Assembly (NCBI GenBank): GCA_034359265.1
Contig: CP136890.1
Span: 70,743,501 to 70,807,500 of the forward strand
Direction of reading: 5' to 3'
Length of the DNA stretch: 64,000 bases
From: Canna indica
Lineage: Eukaryota; Streptophyta; Magnoliopsida; Zingiberales; Cannaceae
This document shows positions 34,730 to 46,817 of this stretch, piece by piece. A program made the translations under genes and the position numbers. Each line of letters begins with the position of its first letter. The stretch's first letter is position 1. The notes under the pieces are model-generated. The model did not search any database. It saw only the letters and a program-made list of their open reading frames with translations, and had not been told where the DNA came from.

Positions 34730-37660
34730 GCATGATAAAAACTTGGTAGCAGATCCTGGAGTCAAGGTTCTTATCCGCGCATCTTGGTCGGTGACAATGT
34801 TCCTGGAATGCTTTCCAAGTAGTTGCTTTGCCTGCGGGTCATTTGTATTTTGTTGGTGAGCTGCCCTTTACGGGTTTGTAAATGTAAATATCCTTTTGTG
34901 GGTCTTTATGAAATAAAAGGATGTCTTTCTGTGTCTATACTTGTTGTTCTTTTGTCGAGTTTGGCCGACTTCTCGATTGCTACATTTCTACGTTAGAGAA
35001 ATAATATTAAAATTTGGAATTACCTGTTTGGTAATTATGAGTAAGGCGCTGGGTAGCAACACGACTAAGAATAGTGAAAGTACCAAGCTCTCTTCGTTGA
35101 GGGGTCTGAGGCCGGGGATGGTGGCGCAGCGGCCAATGACGAGACTCGGTGGAAATGGAGTTCAAGAGGAGCGCATTTGGGGATCGTGTTGCTCATTTAG
35201 AGCGTGTCAGGCTAAGCGCGCGCGGGGGGGGGGGGGGGGGGGGGGGGCACATTTAGGACTGGGAAATAGACTCAGTGAAAACCGAGCTCGCAAGTAGCGT
35301 GCTTGGGGTTGTGTTGCTCATTTAGAGCATGTTGAGCTGAGTTAGAGCTCACGAGAAGCGCGCTTGGGGTCGTGTTGTTCTTTTAGAGAGTGTCGGACTG
35401 AGACGGAGGCTACATTTAGGGCCGAGGACCAGACTCGATCAAAACCGAGCTCGCAAAAAGCGCGCTTGGGGTTGTGTTACTCATTTATAGCGTGTCAGGC
35501 TGAGCCGGAGGCCGCATTTAGGACCGAGGACCAGACTCAGTGAAAATTAATTTATCGGATTAAGGGAAACCCTCAGTTTGTTTCTCTTGGTGTGTAGGCC
35601 AAGGTAGGGTTTATTTTGTAAAAACAATAGATAATGATGTTAAAAATATTTAAAATATTTTTAAGGGTAGAGGAGTATCATGGGAGTATATATAGGCAGA
35701 CCCTTATGCTTATTAGATCTTAGTTTCGTCGATATCTTGTGCGATATTGTAATTCTAAATTGAGCATGAAAAATCTTAGAATTTGGTATTTATTTCAGTT
35801 TGATATTATGTGAATTATTAGTGACTTATTTCAGATTATTGCTCAATTAATTTATGTTTAAGGCATGATCTATATTTTGGGCTTTTGAATGATAAACTGT
35901 GATTATATGTTAGATTTATACTTGAGCATGAGTACCTTATTACTATTGAGATTAACTCTCATTATATTTGAATATACTCATACCGTGTTTATGAATGGAA
36001 TAATAGAATACACCGCCAAAAAACTAGAGCCCAAGGTAGGGCCGATTTAGGGATGCGCATGCGCATGCGTGAGTCTGGCGACAAGTACTATAACAATCCT
36101 AAGATACTTGGTTTGACTAAGACACATGTTCATTTATGTTGTTATTATTTATCTTAGTCATGGATGTGTTTGTCATTGTGTTTGAGATTAGAGCATGGCC
36201 AGCTTGGTCAGCTGGTGATTTATAGGCCGAAAAACGCGTTAGTGAGCCACGCTAACGACATGCTCAGAGGGGCATTGGTGGAAGAATTTTTCCCAAGCAC
36301 TGGGGTTACCTAAAGCAAGAGGGCCTTCCTAACTCAGGGGATCATGGGTGAGAGTACGCACTAGGCGCATCCTAGTGTCTGACTCCTATTATTATGCTTA
36401 TGCATGCTCATGTTTGTATATGGATGAATTGGGTGCAGGTGCACTGGATTGTCATAATGACTTAGTTTTCTTATCTCTTAAATTATATGTATGCATGTAA
36501 CTTGAAATATCAAATTATGGTAGTATTAATGTAATCTCGTATGGGTATCATGAATATATATTTATCTGGTTAATTATGAACTTATACATGATAGTTGGAT
36601 TTATATGAATTATGGCATGATATGGATTGATGACGTAGAGAGGGATCGAGAACGAGCCACTAGTTCTTCATTAACTCACCCTCGTTTGTTTTGTGTTTTA
36701 TTTTAGATCCTAAAATGTACCTACGAGGCGCAACTGAGGTGGTGAGCTCAGGGTGCAAATCTCGTAACGAGTCAATCGTAGTCTAGTCCTAGAGTTGTGT
36801 TGCATTTTCCTTTATATTCATTTTGGTTGTAGAACCTTAAATATGTTCATTTGGATATCTCAGGTTCGATTTGGAGTTGTCTTTTTATTATACCCTTTTA
36901 ATAAATGCATGGTTGTCATTCTTTATTTTCGTATTTGTATTCATGGTTTGGGTAGGCTTCGGGGTATGGACGTGTACTCCGGCTGGTCATGTGACCCTAG
37001 ATCTTAGTGTGTGATAGGGAAGCAAAACACAGTATAGCAATTTGTCTCATGAAAGTTTGAAAGCTCTGTAGAGAGCACGATCAGTTGCTCCACTATAGAG
37101 CATCATGGTCTTGAATATTGTCAAGTGTAATGTAGGGGTCGCTCATACAATCGTAGGAAGTCAAAGGAGTAGGCAACTTGCTCTTGGATGGGAGGCTTGT
37201 TGTCATGATGTGTTCAACTAAAGGTCCCGCATCGATAGGGAGGGTAGTTGCAACATCTATGGTTTTGGAATCTTTTTCTTTTTCTTGACAGGGTGTGCTG
37301 GATATATTGTCTCGAAGGAAGAAAATTGGTCTCCTTCTTCCTAAGCGATTGCTTTCTTCTTGTTCAAAGTGACATCGCTCGTGATCAGATGGGAGTTATA
37401 TCAGGGACCGTGTCAGCACCTCGACCTGGGTTGCTAACCATTGGTTCTTCGCCTCCAAGTCATTTATCCGATGTTGGGACGGGGTGTGCTGGATTCTTTC
37501 AGAGGAAGTTGGATTGGTACCAGAGCGTCACTCCTTGCTATTTTAGTGTCACTAGATTGTGGATGATCGTCGTTGTTGGGTCGTTGCCATTGGCGTGCAG
37601 CGGTGGTCACTTGACTTCTAGTTCCAACCATTGCGGGGGAGGTAAGCTTTACTTGGATCC
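34730..37660. other. Old retrotransposon-like sequence, no intact genes
   Basis: Contains tandem repeats (35185-35560), a TATA-like GAGTATATATAGGC at about 35674, and LTR-like text (for example the phrase around TTCATTAACTCACCCTCG at 36668). Open frames at 34941-35297 and 37248-37688 have no recognisable motif. I could not define LTR ends or a target duplication, so this is probably one or more eroded Ty3/gypsy LTR fragments. Confidence 0.4.
35185..35560. repeat. Degenerate tandem repeat with a 24-G tract
   Basis: Phrases GCGCGCTTGGGGTTGTGTT, CATTTAGAGCGTGTC and AGGACCAGACTC recur three to four times at intervals of roughly 60-130 bp. A pure run of 24 G occupies 35224-35247 within the first copy. 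Confidence 0.65.
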
Positions 37661-37663
37661 ACA

Positions 37664-38400
37664 GTGGGCGCCAAATGTTCCTACCTGAGAATCGGAGTAG
37701 TATGGTACAACTCAGTGTCTTTCCTGGTCAGGTGCAACTCCGGCGAGGGATGGGGAGAGGGAACCTGCAAAAGACACTCCGACGCTCAAGTTAGTGGGAT
37801 TTTAAGGTGAATGTAATAGAAAATGAAACTTAGATTACCTGAGGTGTGCTGTGTCTGTATTTATTGCCGGTGAAGGTGAAGACGTCGTCCGGCAATCTCG
37901 TAGGAAAATTGCTTAGAATGGGTTGAGGCTAATCCCGGAGATAGATGGTCTGTAATAACGTCAGGGTTGTAATAGCGTATGTAATTAATTAAAGTAACCC
38001 TAATTAAATCAAACTCTAAAGGAAACCAATTAAATTAATCAAAGTAACTCAAAATGAAACAAACAACACCATTACATACCTTTCGTAGAGTCAGGGTTGT
38101 CCATGAATGGAAATCGGCACGCCAATCACTTTCGATAGGGTGTCCACTGCGCCTCTTCTAGTCTGAGCCTGAGTCGGTGAAATGGTACGAGAAGTTGTTG
38201 GCGTAGTGGTTCCCGTGGGGTTTGGGTGCGATTCTGAGGGCTTTAGAAGACATTTTTGAGAAGAGATCATGGTCGCGACTTAATCGGGGTCGGAGTTAGC
38301 TATATCAAAAACTCATCCTACGTGTATCCAGATGACATGGTGACTGGGTATTTTTTAATCATTTTTGAATCTCCACATCATCTAAATAACAAACATACTT
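37664..38400 (-). mobile_element. Possible Ty3/gypsy (Tat-like) PBS and LTR fragment
   Basis: On the minus strand the phrase TTTGGCGCCCACTGTGG (around 37660-37676) resembles a primer-binding site of Tat-type gypsy elements. The adjacent DNA (TGTTCCTACCTGAGAATCGG on the plus strand from 37677, then CGACGCTCAAGTTAG near 37780) resembles the matching LTR. No second LTR or coding region is present, so this is a truncated remnant. Confidence 0.4.
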
Positions 38401-38945
38401 ATGGTTCCACAGACGACAGACTATAATTAGAACCAATATGTAAGTTCATATACACAATTGAAATCAATCAAAGAATTGACCACAAATGAAAATTTCGCCA
38501 AAGTTCGGGTCATTTTAGGCTAATAACCTTATCTTATAATAATTTTATTTTATATAATATGTATAGTATTTTATACAATCCAAAATATTTTTAAAAATTA
38601 TTTTACATTAATTCATTTTTTATTATGTCGTTATTAATTATAATAAATTATAATAAAAATACCATTTTCAGTAAATATATTCAATATTATTAAGAATGAT
38701 ATTTTGATCATTTTAATTTTTAATTTTTTCTTATCTATTCCTTATGTTAGTCAAATAAGATAATTCTATTCCTAGTCAAATAAGATAATATAGTTTTTTT
38801 TTATTCCATTTCTTATTTATTCTTAATATTTTATATATATATTCCTATTCACTATGAATGATTTAATTTTATTCAACGTTTATTGAACCAAGTACACATT
38901 CATAAGGTTCGCAGTTGAGAAACATAATGAAAATATTGTCTCTTA
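38401..38945. other. AT-rich gene-free stretch
   Basis: Strongly AT-rich, with TTATTTTATATAATATG-type text. No repeat ends or open frames worth noting. Confidence 0.4.
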
Positions 38946-39656
38946 TGGAGGGATGTCAACGAGGCGGGTTCGGAGCGGATAGCGCCACACCTGCACCCAT
39001 TTACTAAACTCGTCTCCTATACTCGCACTCGCACCCACGACGAGTATTCATCACCTGTCCCCTAACGGGTAATTGATACTCACAGATATTTGTGGATACT
39101 CATTTAATATATAACAAAAAAAATTATTTTATTTTAATAGTATATCATCAAAAATTCTCATTTCGCCCATATTAATAACTTGATTGAAAAATATTATATC
39201 ATAAAATAAACTAAGTAACAATTAGATTCTAAACCATAAAATTATCTTAAGAAATAACAATATCCATTTATATAATATTAAATTGAAAACCAAAACTAAA
39301 TTGAAATCAAAGTACTTCTAACTAAAATTAAAAATTTATATAATATATATAAAAATCTTCTATATTTATACAAATATAATCTAATGAATAGATAATTTAG
39401 ATTTATTTTTAAACCTTTTCATTATATATTAATATATAAAAATATAAATTTAATATTTTATATATATTGACGTGTAGCGGATATTCACGGGTGTGGGTAG
39501 TATAGTATATGTATGTACCCATACAGGTACCCGTTTATTAAATGGGTAAATATTTATATCGTACTCATACCCGTGGGTATAATATGTTCATCATACCCGA
39601 CCCGTGTCGGATAAATATCTGTGAGTATTCGCAGGTATGGGTAATATTATCATCCC
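38946..39656. mobile_element. Non-autonomous hAT-like element
   Basis: AGGGATGTCAACGAGGCGGG at the left and TATTATCATCCCT at the right are short inverted ends of the type seen in small plant hAT elements. The subterminal regions are rich in GGGTA / TACCC phrases describing opposite orientations. No transposase and no clear 8-bp duplication. Confidence 0.5.
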
Positions 39657-39776
39657 TACTTTATGTCGGACCACGACAACTCGTCCCTTGCCTTAAGGGT
39701 CAAGCGATGACCAAAGGATTCTCCTCCTTGGTATTTCTTTAATATTTCAAGGAAAACTCAAGTTGCTGCAAATTAA

Positions 39777-41166
39777 GGGGTCGTTTGGTTGCCCGCAAGT
39801 ACAAATGCTACAACTCTAGTTGCAGCATTTAGACAATATATTTCTTTGATTGGCTGCGAAAGTATTTTGCATCATTTACTAGTTGCAACTTGTATTTCTA
39901 CTATCATTTGCAGGTTGCAAATAGAATTGCAACCCAAAAAGATAAATGCAAGAATTTAAGTATTAAAAAATAATTAATTTTGACAACTTAGAGACGTCGG
40001 ATGAAGACAGGATATATATATATATCAAAGTTGTAGATTTTTGTGCGCTGAACGCGATGGTAGTGTTAGTTTTTATTTCTGATGTCGTTTGATAGATTTT
40101 TTAATATATTTTCAGTATTATATAATAATTAAAAATTATTAATTTATTTTGATAAATAATTAAATGATATAAAACATATTTTACTAAATTAAATATTGAT
40201 TTAAAGTATAAAATAATATTATTATGGGTCGAATTGATTCTGTTGTAATCGATCAATTATTGTTGGGGAGGGGAGGTAAATGACATATTTACCCTTTTAC
40301 ATCTATTTGACTAACATCTTCGTGCCTCCAATGGGCCGTGCTCGAGTCGGCCCAATCACGAGCCCGATCAGGCATGTTGCTAGTCAGGACGTGTCTAGCA
40401 TGACCCGCATTCCTAGAGGGGTGGCCCAGCTCGACACGAGGTTGTTGCTTCGGGCTCAGGTCGATCTCGGGCTATAAGGTCGGGTCGGACTTACATTTTC
40501 TGGCCTGACACGATATTGAGTGCCTTGATCATATCGTGTCGGGCTATCAGACTAGGTCTGACAAATCGTATCGGGCCTAAGTTTTCAGCCCGACTTGAAA
40601 AAAATTCGTGTCCGACTCGAAAAGACCAGCCAGGCTCGACACGAAAAATAATGGGTCAGCACGACCCAACCAATTTAGCCCGATACCACTAAAAGATATT
40701 TAAAATCAAGTTTAAACCCGATAATTAATGTATTTTAAACCCGCTAATACCGACCCGAAGTGTTTATCGGGCAATCGGGTTGGCCTGACCTGATAACACT
40801 TGGCCCGACCTGACACTATAAGGGATCAGCTTTATCGGGCTGGCCTGATAACGGCTCGAACCCGATAAAAGCCGGCTCGAATCCGATTTTTTCGTGCTAG
40901 GTCGGGTCGGCTATCAGGCCGGGCCAAAAACTACCACCCTATATCTGATCGTGCCAAAATTACTACACCTAGATACGAAGATAGAAGTGAATTGCAAGTG
41001 TAATTGTAACTTTCATTTGCGTCCAACTAAACGCTTGCAAATAGAAATTGTAACTCTACTTGCGGGCATCCAAACAGTAGGTTGCAAATTTTATTCACAG
41101 ATATTTATTTTTGCATGCAAATATTTTTTACAGCATTAATTTACACTTACATGCAATCAAACGCCC
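39777..41166. mobile_element. PIF/Harbinger-like non-autonomous element
   Basis: Left end GGGGTCGTTTGGTTGCCCGC and right end GCAATCAAACGCCC are imperfect inverted repeats, flanked on both sides by TAA (39774-39776 and 41167-41169), the usual target of PIF/Harbinger elements. No transposase. The middle holds two foreign pieces: about 40010-40290 resembles the 182-bp repeat of the LTRs at 2236, and 40320-40940 is GGGCCGTGC/GGCCCGACC-rich and looks like another small hAT-like insertion. Confidence 0.6.
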
Positions 41167-41169
41167 TAA

Positions 41170-41604
41170 ATGTAAAAAGAATTGGTCTAAGCTAACAATC
41201 AACTTTAGTCTTTACGTACTATTCATGATAGATAAATGAACTTAATTCTCATGCATCAAGACATGCAGTGATAACAACCTTGTCGTTGAATTTTTTGCGG
41301 TGGTAGAATGTGTGGACCTAATTGTTAATTAGCTCATAGCACCATCAATATCCAGGTAGATTAAATTTGACCTTTATAGCATCAACACCCTTCATTTTCA
41401 TGCTTCATTTTCAAGCATCAATACCCTATGTAATTAAGCTCTAGTTGCTTCCTAGACTTTTAAATAACTATCTAGATGGCGTTGGAACACAGTATCACTC
41501 TTACCACTTCATCGATGTATAACATAGAGGAAAACACACAATTCATTATATATATCTATGACGAAATCTAAAATGACAATCCATTAAAAATAAAGTTCGC
41601 ATGT
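41170..41604. other. Gene-free spacer before element C
   Basis: AT-rich with no recognised feature. The last three bases, TGT, are the left target duplication of element C. Confidence 0.4.
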
Positions 41605-41624
41605 CACTACTACAAACTTGGTCT

Positions 41625-41915
41625 TCAGCAACGGCTATCAGCAACGGCCGCTCAAGCCGTTGCTATTTGCAACGGCGTTCTTACGGCCGCTCGAGCCGTT
41701 GCAGATATCTGTATCTGCAACGGCGTTCTAATGGACAACCGAGCCGTTGCAGATTATTTTAATTATCAGCAACGGCTTTCTGACGGAAAGGCTAGCCGTT
41801 GCTGATTATTTAATATTCAGCAACGGCTTACTAACGGATAAGTGAGCCGTTGCTGATGATAACTTATCAGCAACGGCTTTCTAACGGGCGAGTGAGTCGT
41901 TGCTGATAAGTTTAT
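41625..41915. repeat. Left subterminal hairpin array of element C
   Basis: Six or so units of 45-50 bp bounded by CAGCAACGGC and GCCGTTGCTG, closely matching those in B. Confidence 0.85.
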
Positions 41916-41917
41916 AT

Positions 41918-42231
41918 AGGGCACGCTCTCGCGCCCGACCCTTCTTCCTCCCGCTTCTGCCGCCGCCGAGACCTTGCCGCTGCTGCCGTTGCTGCCGACG
42001 CCGACGCCTCTCGCCGACGCCTCTCGCCGCCGCGCCGCTGCCGCTGCTGTCGGTATGTTGATCGGCCGGCCTATACGGTTTCGGCCGGAGATGTTAAAAT
42101 CCGACCGAAACCCTATTTCTAGGGTTTCGCCCGGCGGCGGTCGGCCTATGGCCGCCGCCGGACCTTCTACAGTGGCCGGACAGTGTGTCCGGCCACTGTA
42201 CGCCGGCGCCGGAGGGTGGACTCCGGCGCCG

Positions 42232-42271
<40 letters not shown>

Positions 42272-42362
42272 TTGAAATTGTTAATTAATTATTTTATAAA
42301 TGTTAATTAATTGTTTAGATTAATTGTTTAATTTGTTAGATTAATTATTAGGGTTTAGATTA
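41918..42362. other. Leader-like region of element C with AT microsatellite
   Basis: GCCGCCG-rich block, TAGGGTTTCGCCC (42119-42131), an inverted pair around GTGGCCGGACA and TGTCCGGCCAC (42172-42199), a TA repeat at about 42234-42266, then AT-rich text. Probable promoter and leader of the transposase, by position. Confidence 0.5.
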
Positions 42363-42600
42363 ATTTCGGACGCGCGCCGGAATCGTCCACTTCGGACGCG
42401 CGCCGGAATCGTCCAATTCGGACTCGCGCCGGAATCGTCCACTTCGGACGCGCGCCAGAATCGTCCAATTCGGACTCGCGCCGGAATCGTCCACTTCGGA
42501 CGCGCGCCAGAATCGTCCAATTCGGACTCGCGCCGGAATCGTCCATTTCGGACTCGCGCCGGAATCGTCCACTTCGGACGCGCGTCGAAATCGTCCAATA
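42363..42600. repeat. 26-bp minisatellite, element C
   Basis: About nine copies of the unit based on GGAATCGTCCACTTCGGAC, alternating with an AATTCGGAC variant. Confidence 0.88.
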
Positions 42601-42805
42601 TGGACTCGAACTGTCTCGAAACATTTAGAAAATAATCATCCATCCGACGAGTTGATATGTTTCACGTACGCATCGACGAATCGGATATGATTTAGCAAAA
42701 CCTTAGATCCGTTCGGGGATTGTATGTTCGTGTAAAAGAAGTAGATGATCTTTTATACGACGTACAATTCTTGAATTGTCCCTGATTGGACAATTTGGGA
42801 ATATA

Positions 42806-42995
42806 GTTATTTGTACTGCACTTACGTTTTTATTTTAACTGTTAACTAATTATTCTAAAATTCGGCAACATCTCTCTTGTTCTCCGATACGCGCCCAGAT
42901 GATATGCGTATTCGGAGAACTGTAGGGAGATGCTGTCGAAATTTAGAATAATTAGTTAACAGTTAAAATAAAAACGTAAGTGCAGTACGAATAAC
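42806..42995. repeat. Foldback upstream of TNP2 in element C
   Basis: Arms 42806-42892 and 42906-42995 are inverted copies of each other with few mismatches, around a loop of about 13 bases. Both contain the same text in opposite senses, for example ACTGCACTTACGTTTTTATT. It lies 75 bp before the transposase start. Only the left arm survives in B. Confidence 0.9.
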
Positions 42996-43069
42996 ATAAA
43001 TCCCGAATGGAATAGGACAATCTCACCTAAAGACATTAACCAAAGAAATTGTCATTGATTGACAGAATC

Positions 43070-46000
43070 ATGTCGGCTGATCGAAGTTGGATGTACCGAC
43101 GTTTTGATCGTGGAGCTTTAACGAATGAGTTTCGATTAGGCGTAACGTACTTCCTAAATTTCGCCTATTCGAATCGGAATTTCGTTAGCATGGGTGATCA
43201 AATCCGATGTCCGTGCCGCATTTGTTCGAATGGACGATTTTTGGATCGGGAGACTGTCACTCTGCATCTATATACCAAAGGATTTACACCAAGATATTAT
43301 CTATGGACTTGTCACGGGGAGTCACGCGAAGTCGGGACGTCGAGCAATCCTGTCGTTCAGACATATGGTGAATCTTCCTTTGCTGGTGCTTCTTCATCCA
43401 GTCAATGTAATCCCTATAGAACTATGATACTTGATAGTCTTGGGGGTCAATTCCACTTGAATGATAATGTTGATCGGCCAGTTCTTCAGACATCAGTCCC
43501 ACCAGATACTACAGCGGTTGATATCACAGAAGTAGGGGCTGCGGTAGAGATTGAATTACCGAATAAAGAAGCTGCAGAATTTTACGAGATGTTGAAAGCT
43601 GCCGATGAACCTTTGTATGAGAATTGTCCTAAATACACTAGGTTTTCAGCAATGACACAGCTCTTAAACATCAAGGCCGATTGTAATATCAGCGGAGTTG
43701 CGTATGATCGGATTGCTGGATTGATTAATGGAATGCTGCCTACTGATAACAAGTTTGAGCCTACTTTTTATAAGACTAAAAAGCTAATGAGAAAATTGGG
43801 GCTTGGGTACGAAAAAATACACGCGTGCCAAAATAACTGCATTTTATATTATAAAGAAAATGTGCAGTTGGATAAATGCCCTGTATGTCAACACCCTCGT
43901 TACAAGGAGAAGAAATCGGTCCGACAGAAAAATATCCCGTTTAAGGTGCTTCGGTATTTTCCACTAACACCGAGGCTTCAAAGATTATTCATGTCGGAAA
44001 AGACAGCCCCCTACATGAGTTGGCATGCAAGAAGTCGTGATGATACAGTAATGACTCATCCATCTGACAGTGAAGCATGGAAACATTTGGATACATGTTA
44101 TCCTTCATTTGCTATGGATACTAGAAATATCAGATTGGGATTGTGCACAGATGGTTTTAATCCGTTTGGGCATTCTGCAACTCCTTATTCAGTTTGGCCA
44201 GTGCCAGAGATGGGCCACCACCGATGTTGTCTGGTGAACAAATGTTAGCACGTGTTTCAGCACTTCCAGATATAGTATTTGGTCGCAATGAAAGAGTGTC
44301 AGGTTTTGGCCAAACACACAACTGGGTGAAAAAAAGTATCTTTTGGGAATTGCCCTATTGGAGTTCATTATTGATTCGACATAATTTAGATGTCATGCAC
44401 ATTGAAAAAAATGTGTTTGATAATATTTTCAACACTGTGATGGATATTTCTGGAAAAACTAAAGATAATGTAAAAGACCAGACATGATCTGAAAATACTT
44501 TGTAAAAATACTCTATAATTTGGCCAGTGCTGCTGACAGTTTATAATTTGCCACCGTCAATGTGCATGAAAGATGAATTTATTTATCTTTCGATGATTAT
44601 TCCGGGTCCTAAGGGTCCGCGAAAAGAAATTGACATATTTCTCAGACCCTTGATAGATGAATTGAAAACATTGTGGACTGAGGGAGCTGTCACTTATGAT
44701 TGTCATCGGAAGCAAAACTTCAATTTAAAGGCCGCGGTCTTGTGGACAATCAATGATTTCCCCGCGTACGGCATGTTGTCGGGTTGGAGCACTCACGGCC
44801 GACTCTCTTGCCCGTATTGTATGGAACACTCTAAATCAATCAGTCTTCAGAACAGACGAAAAATCTCATTCTTTGATTGTCATCGTCGATTCCTACCGGT
44901 TCATCACCAGTATCGAAGGAATCGTAATAAATTTACTAAGGGCATAGTCGAAAGAGATGGGCCACCACCGATGTTGTCTGGTGAACAAATGTTAGCACGT
45001 GTTTCAGCACTTCCAGATATAATATTTGGTCGCAATGAAAGAGTGTCAGGTTTTGGCCAAACACACAACTAGGTGAAAAAAAGTATCTTTTGGGAATTGC
45101 CCTATTGGAGTTCATTATTGATTCGACATAATTTAGATGTCATGCACATTGAAAAAAATGTGTTTGATAATATTTTCAACACTGTGATGGATATTTCTGG
45201 AAAAACTAAAGATAATGTCAAAGCCCGACATGATCTGAAAATACTTTGTAAAAGACCAGAGTTGGAGTTACAAGAGGTCAACGGACGATATCTGAAACCG
45301 AAGGCCCTATATGTGTTAAATAAACAACAGATCAAAGATGTTTGTCAATGAGTAAAAGAACTCAGATTACCCGATGGATATGCTTCAAACTTATCTCGAT
45401 GTGTGAACGTCGATGATTGCAAAATATCAGGGATGAAGAGCCATGATTATCATGTATTCATGCAGAGATTACTTCCGATCGCATTTCGAGATCTTCTACC
45501 TGATAATATTTGGGGTCCGTTGACTGAATTAAGTATGTTTTTTAGAAGCATCTGTGCAAATGTCCTTCGAGTCGAAGATATGTCAACACTTGAAAATAAT
45601 ATTGTTGAAATCATATGCAAGCTGGAGCAGTTTTTCCCTCCTGCATTTTTTGACTCGATGGAGCATCTACCGATACACTTGGCATACGAGGCACGAGTTG
45701 GTGGCCCCGTTCAATATCGTTGGATGTACTTATTTGAAAGATACATGAATCGTCTGAAGAAAAAAGTAAAGAACACTGCAGCTGTTGAAGGATCAATATC
45801 TGAATCGTATATCATCCAAGAAATTTCAACATTCTGCTCATTTTACTTTGAATCGACAGTACAGACAAGATTTGATCGTCTTCCACGTAACGACGACGGG
45901 GGTGTTCGACATTCAGATGGACGTTTAAATATATTTTGTCACTCTGGTCGTGCTTTTGGTTCTCGTCCATCTCGACACTTAAGCGATGAAGAGTATCATT

Positions 46001-46635
46001 TGGCACACTTGTATGTATTACTCAATTGTCCAGAGATTGAACAATTCATTGAAATATTTGACATTGAGATGGTGCAAAAATACTCTATTCACAACGATCA
46101 AGAATTGGAGACATTACGGAATCGTGATTTCCCTACATGGATTCAGACTTACAGCAAAGATCACAGAGCTGAAATAGATGAAAGAATATTTGAGTTTGTT
46201 AGTGGACCGTCGCGACTTGTGTCATGCTATAGCGGATATTTTGTTAACGGGTATAAATTTCACACGGTTGAATATTCATCTACAAAAAAGACAATGAATG
46301 CTGGGGTCTGCGTGAAAGGGACAACCTATGTTGAATGTGATATGGATTTCTATGGACTAGTGGAAGAAGTGATAGAGTTGCACTACTTCGGCTTGAAATC
46401 AGTGATCCTATTTAGATGTCATTGGTTCGATACAACAGAAAGGGGCATGAAAGTTCATCCAAAATACAAACTTGTTGAGGTTAATTACAAATCGAAATTG
46501 GCAGCAAATGAGCCTTTTATATTGGCATCACAAGCCGAACAAGTATATTACGCGAAGTATCCGGCTCGAAATAAAGATAGAGCGGATTGGCGTGTAGTCT
46601 GTAAGACAAAAGGTAGAGGAAAAATTGATCCGTAG
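43070..46635 (+). pseudogene. CACTA TNP2-type transposase (element C)
   Basis: Starts at ATG 43070. The N terminus holds a transposase-associated domain (RSWMYRRFDRG; cysteine pattern CPCRICSNG). The Transposase_21 core follows (KIHACQNNCILYYKE, CPVCQHPRY, then IPGPKGPRKEIDIFLRPLID, HGRLSCPYCM and LDVMHIEKNVFDN). Next come DUF4218 (LPIHLAYEARVGGPVQYRWM) and DUF4216 (KFHTVEY, AEQVYYAKYP). Three kinds of damage are present. A 326-bp insertion at 44205-44530 shifts the frame. Stops lie at 45070-45072 (TAG) and 45349-45351 (TGA). One base is missing near 46633, so translation ends before the acidic tail. Leaving out the insertion, the rest lies in one frame. A working version would catalyse excision and insertion of CACTA elements. 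Confidence 0.9.
44205..44530 (+). repeat. Duplicated segment inserted in TNP2
   Basis: 44206 to about 44508 is a near-identical copy of 44953 to about 45254, 747 bp downstream. The inserted block is bounded by 12-bp direct repeats TTTGGCCAGTGC (44193-44204 and 44519-44530). The inserted copy has TGG where the source now has the TAG stop. Confidence 0.9.
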
Positions 46636-46750
46636 TAGGAGAAAATGATCCTCCTGGTTTCTATCAAGAAGATGATCTTCCTGTTGTGGATCGTATTATT
46701 CCAATACTCGAGGATGCAGACACAACGTCAATTCAATTAGAAGTTGAATA

Positions 46751-46776
46751 TGCCGAGGAGCATTTCTTCTACTATT
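46751..46776 (+). repeat. 26-bp filler at a deletion joint in element C
   Basis: Exact copy of 46835-46860. It sits where B has about 440 bp containing the acidic tail, the stop codon and TnpA exon 1. Confidence 0.85.
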
Positions 46777-46817
46777 AATATCATAATATAATATTAAAAT
46801 TTATTTTTGTTGTGCAG

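Noticed and set aside
34941..35297. 118-codon frame ending in poly-glycine
   Set aside because: The glycines are the G24 tract; the rest has no motif and lies in degenerate tandem repeats.
36052..36072. GCGCATGCGCATGCG alternating tract as a Z-DNA regulatory site
   Set aside because: Short, and nothing nearby gives it a function.
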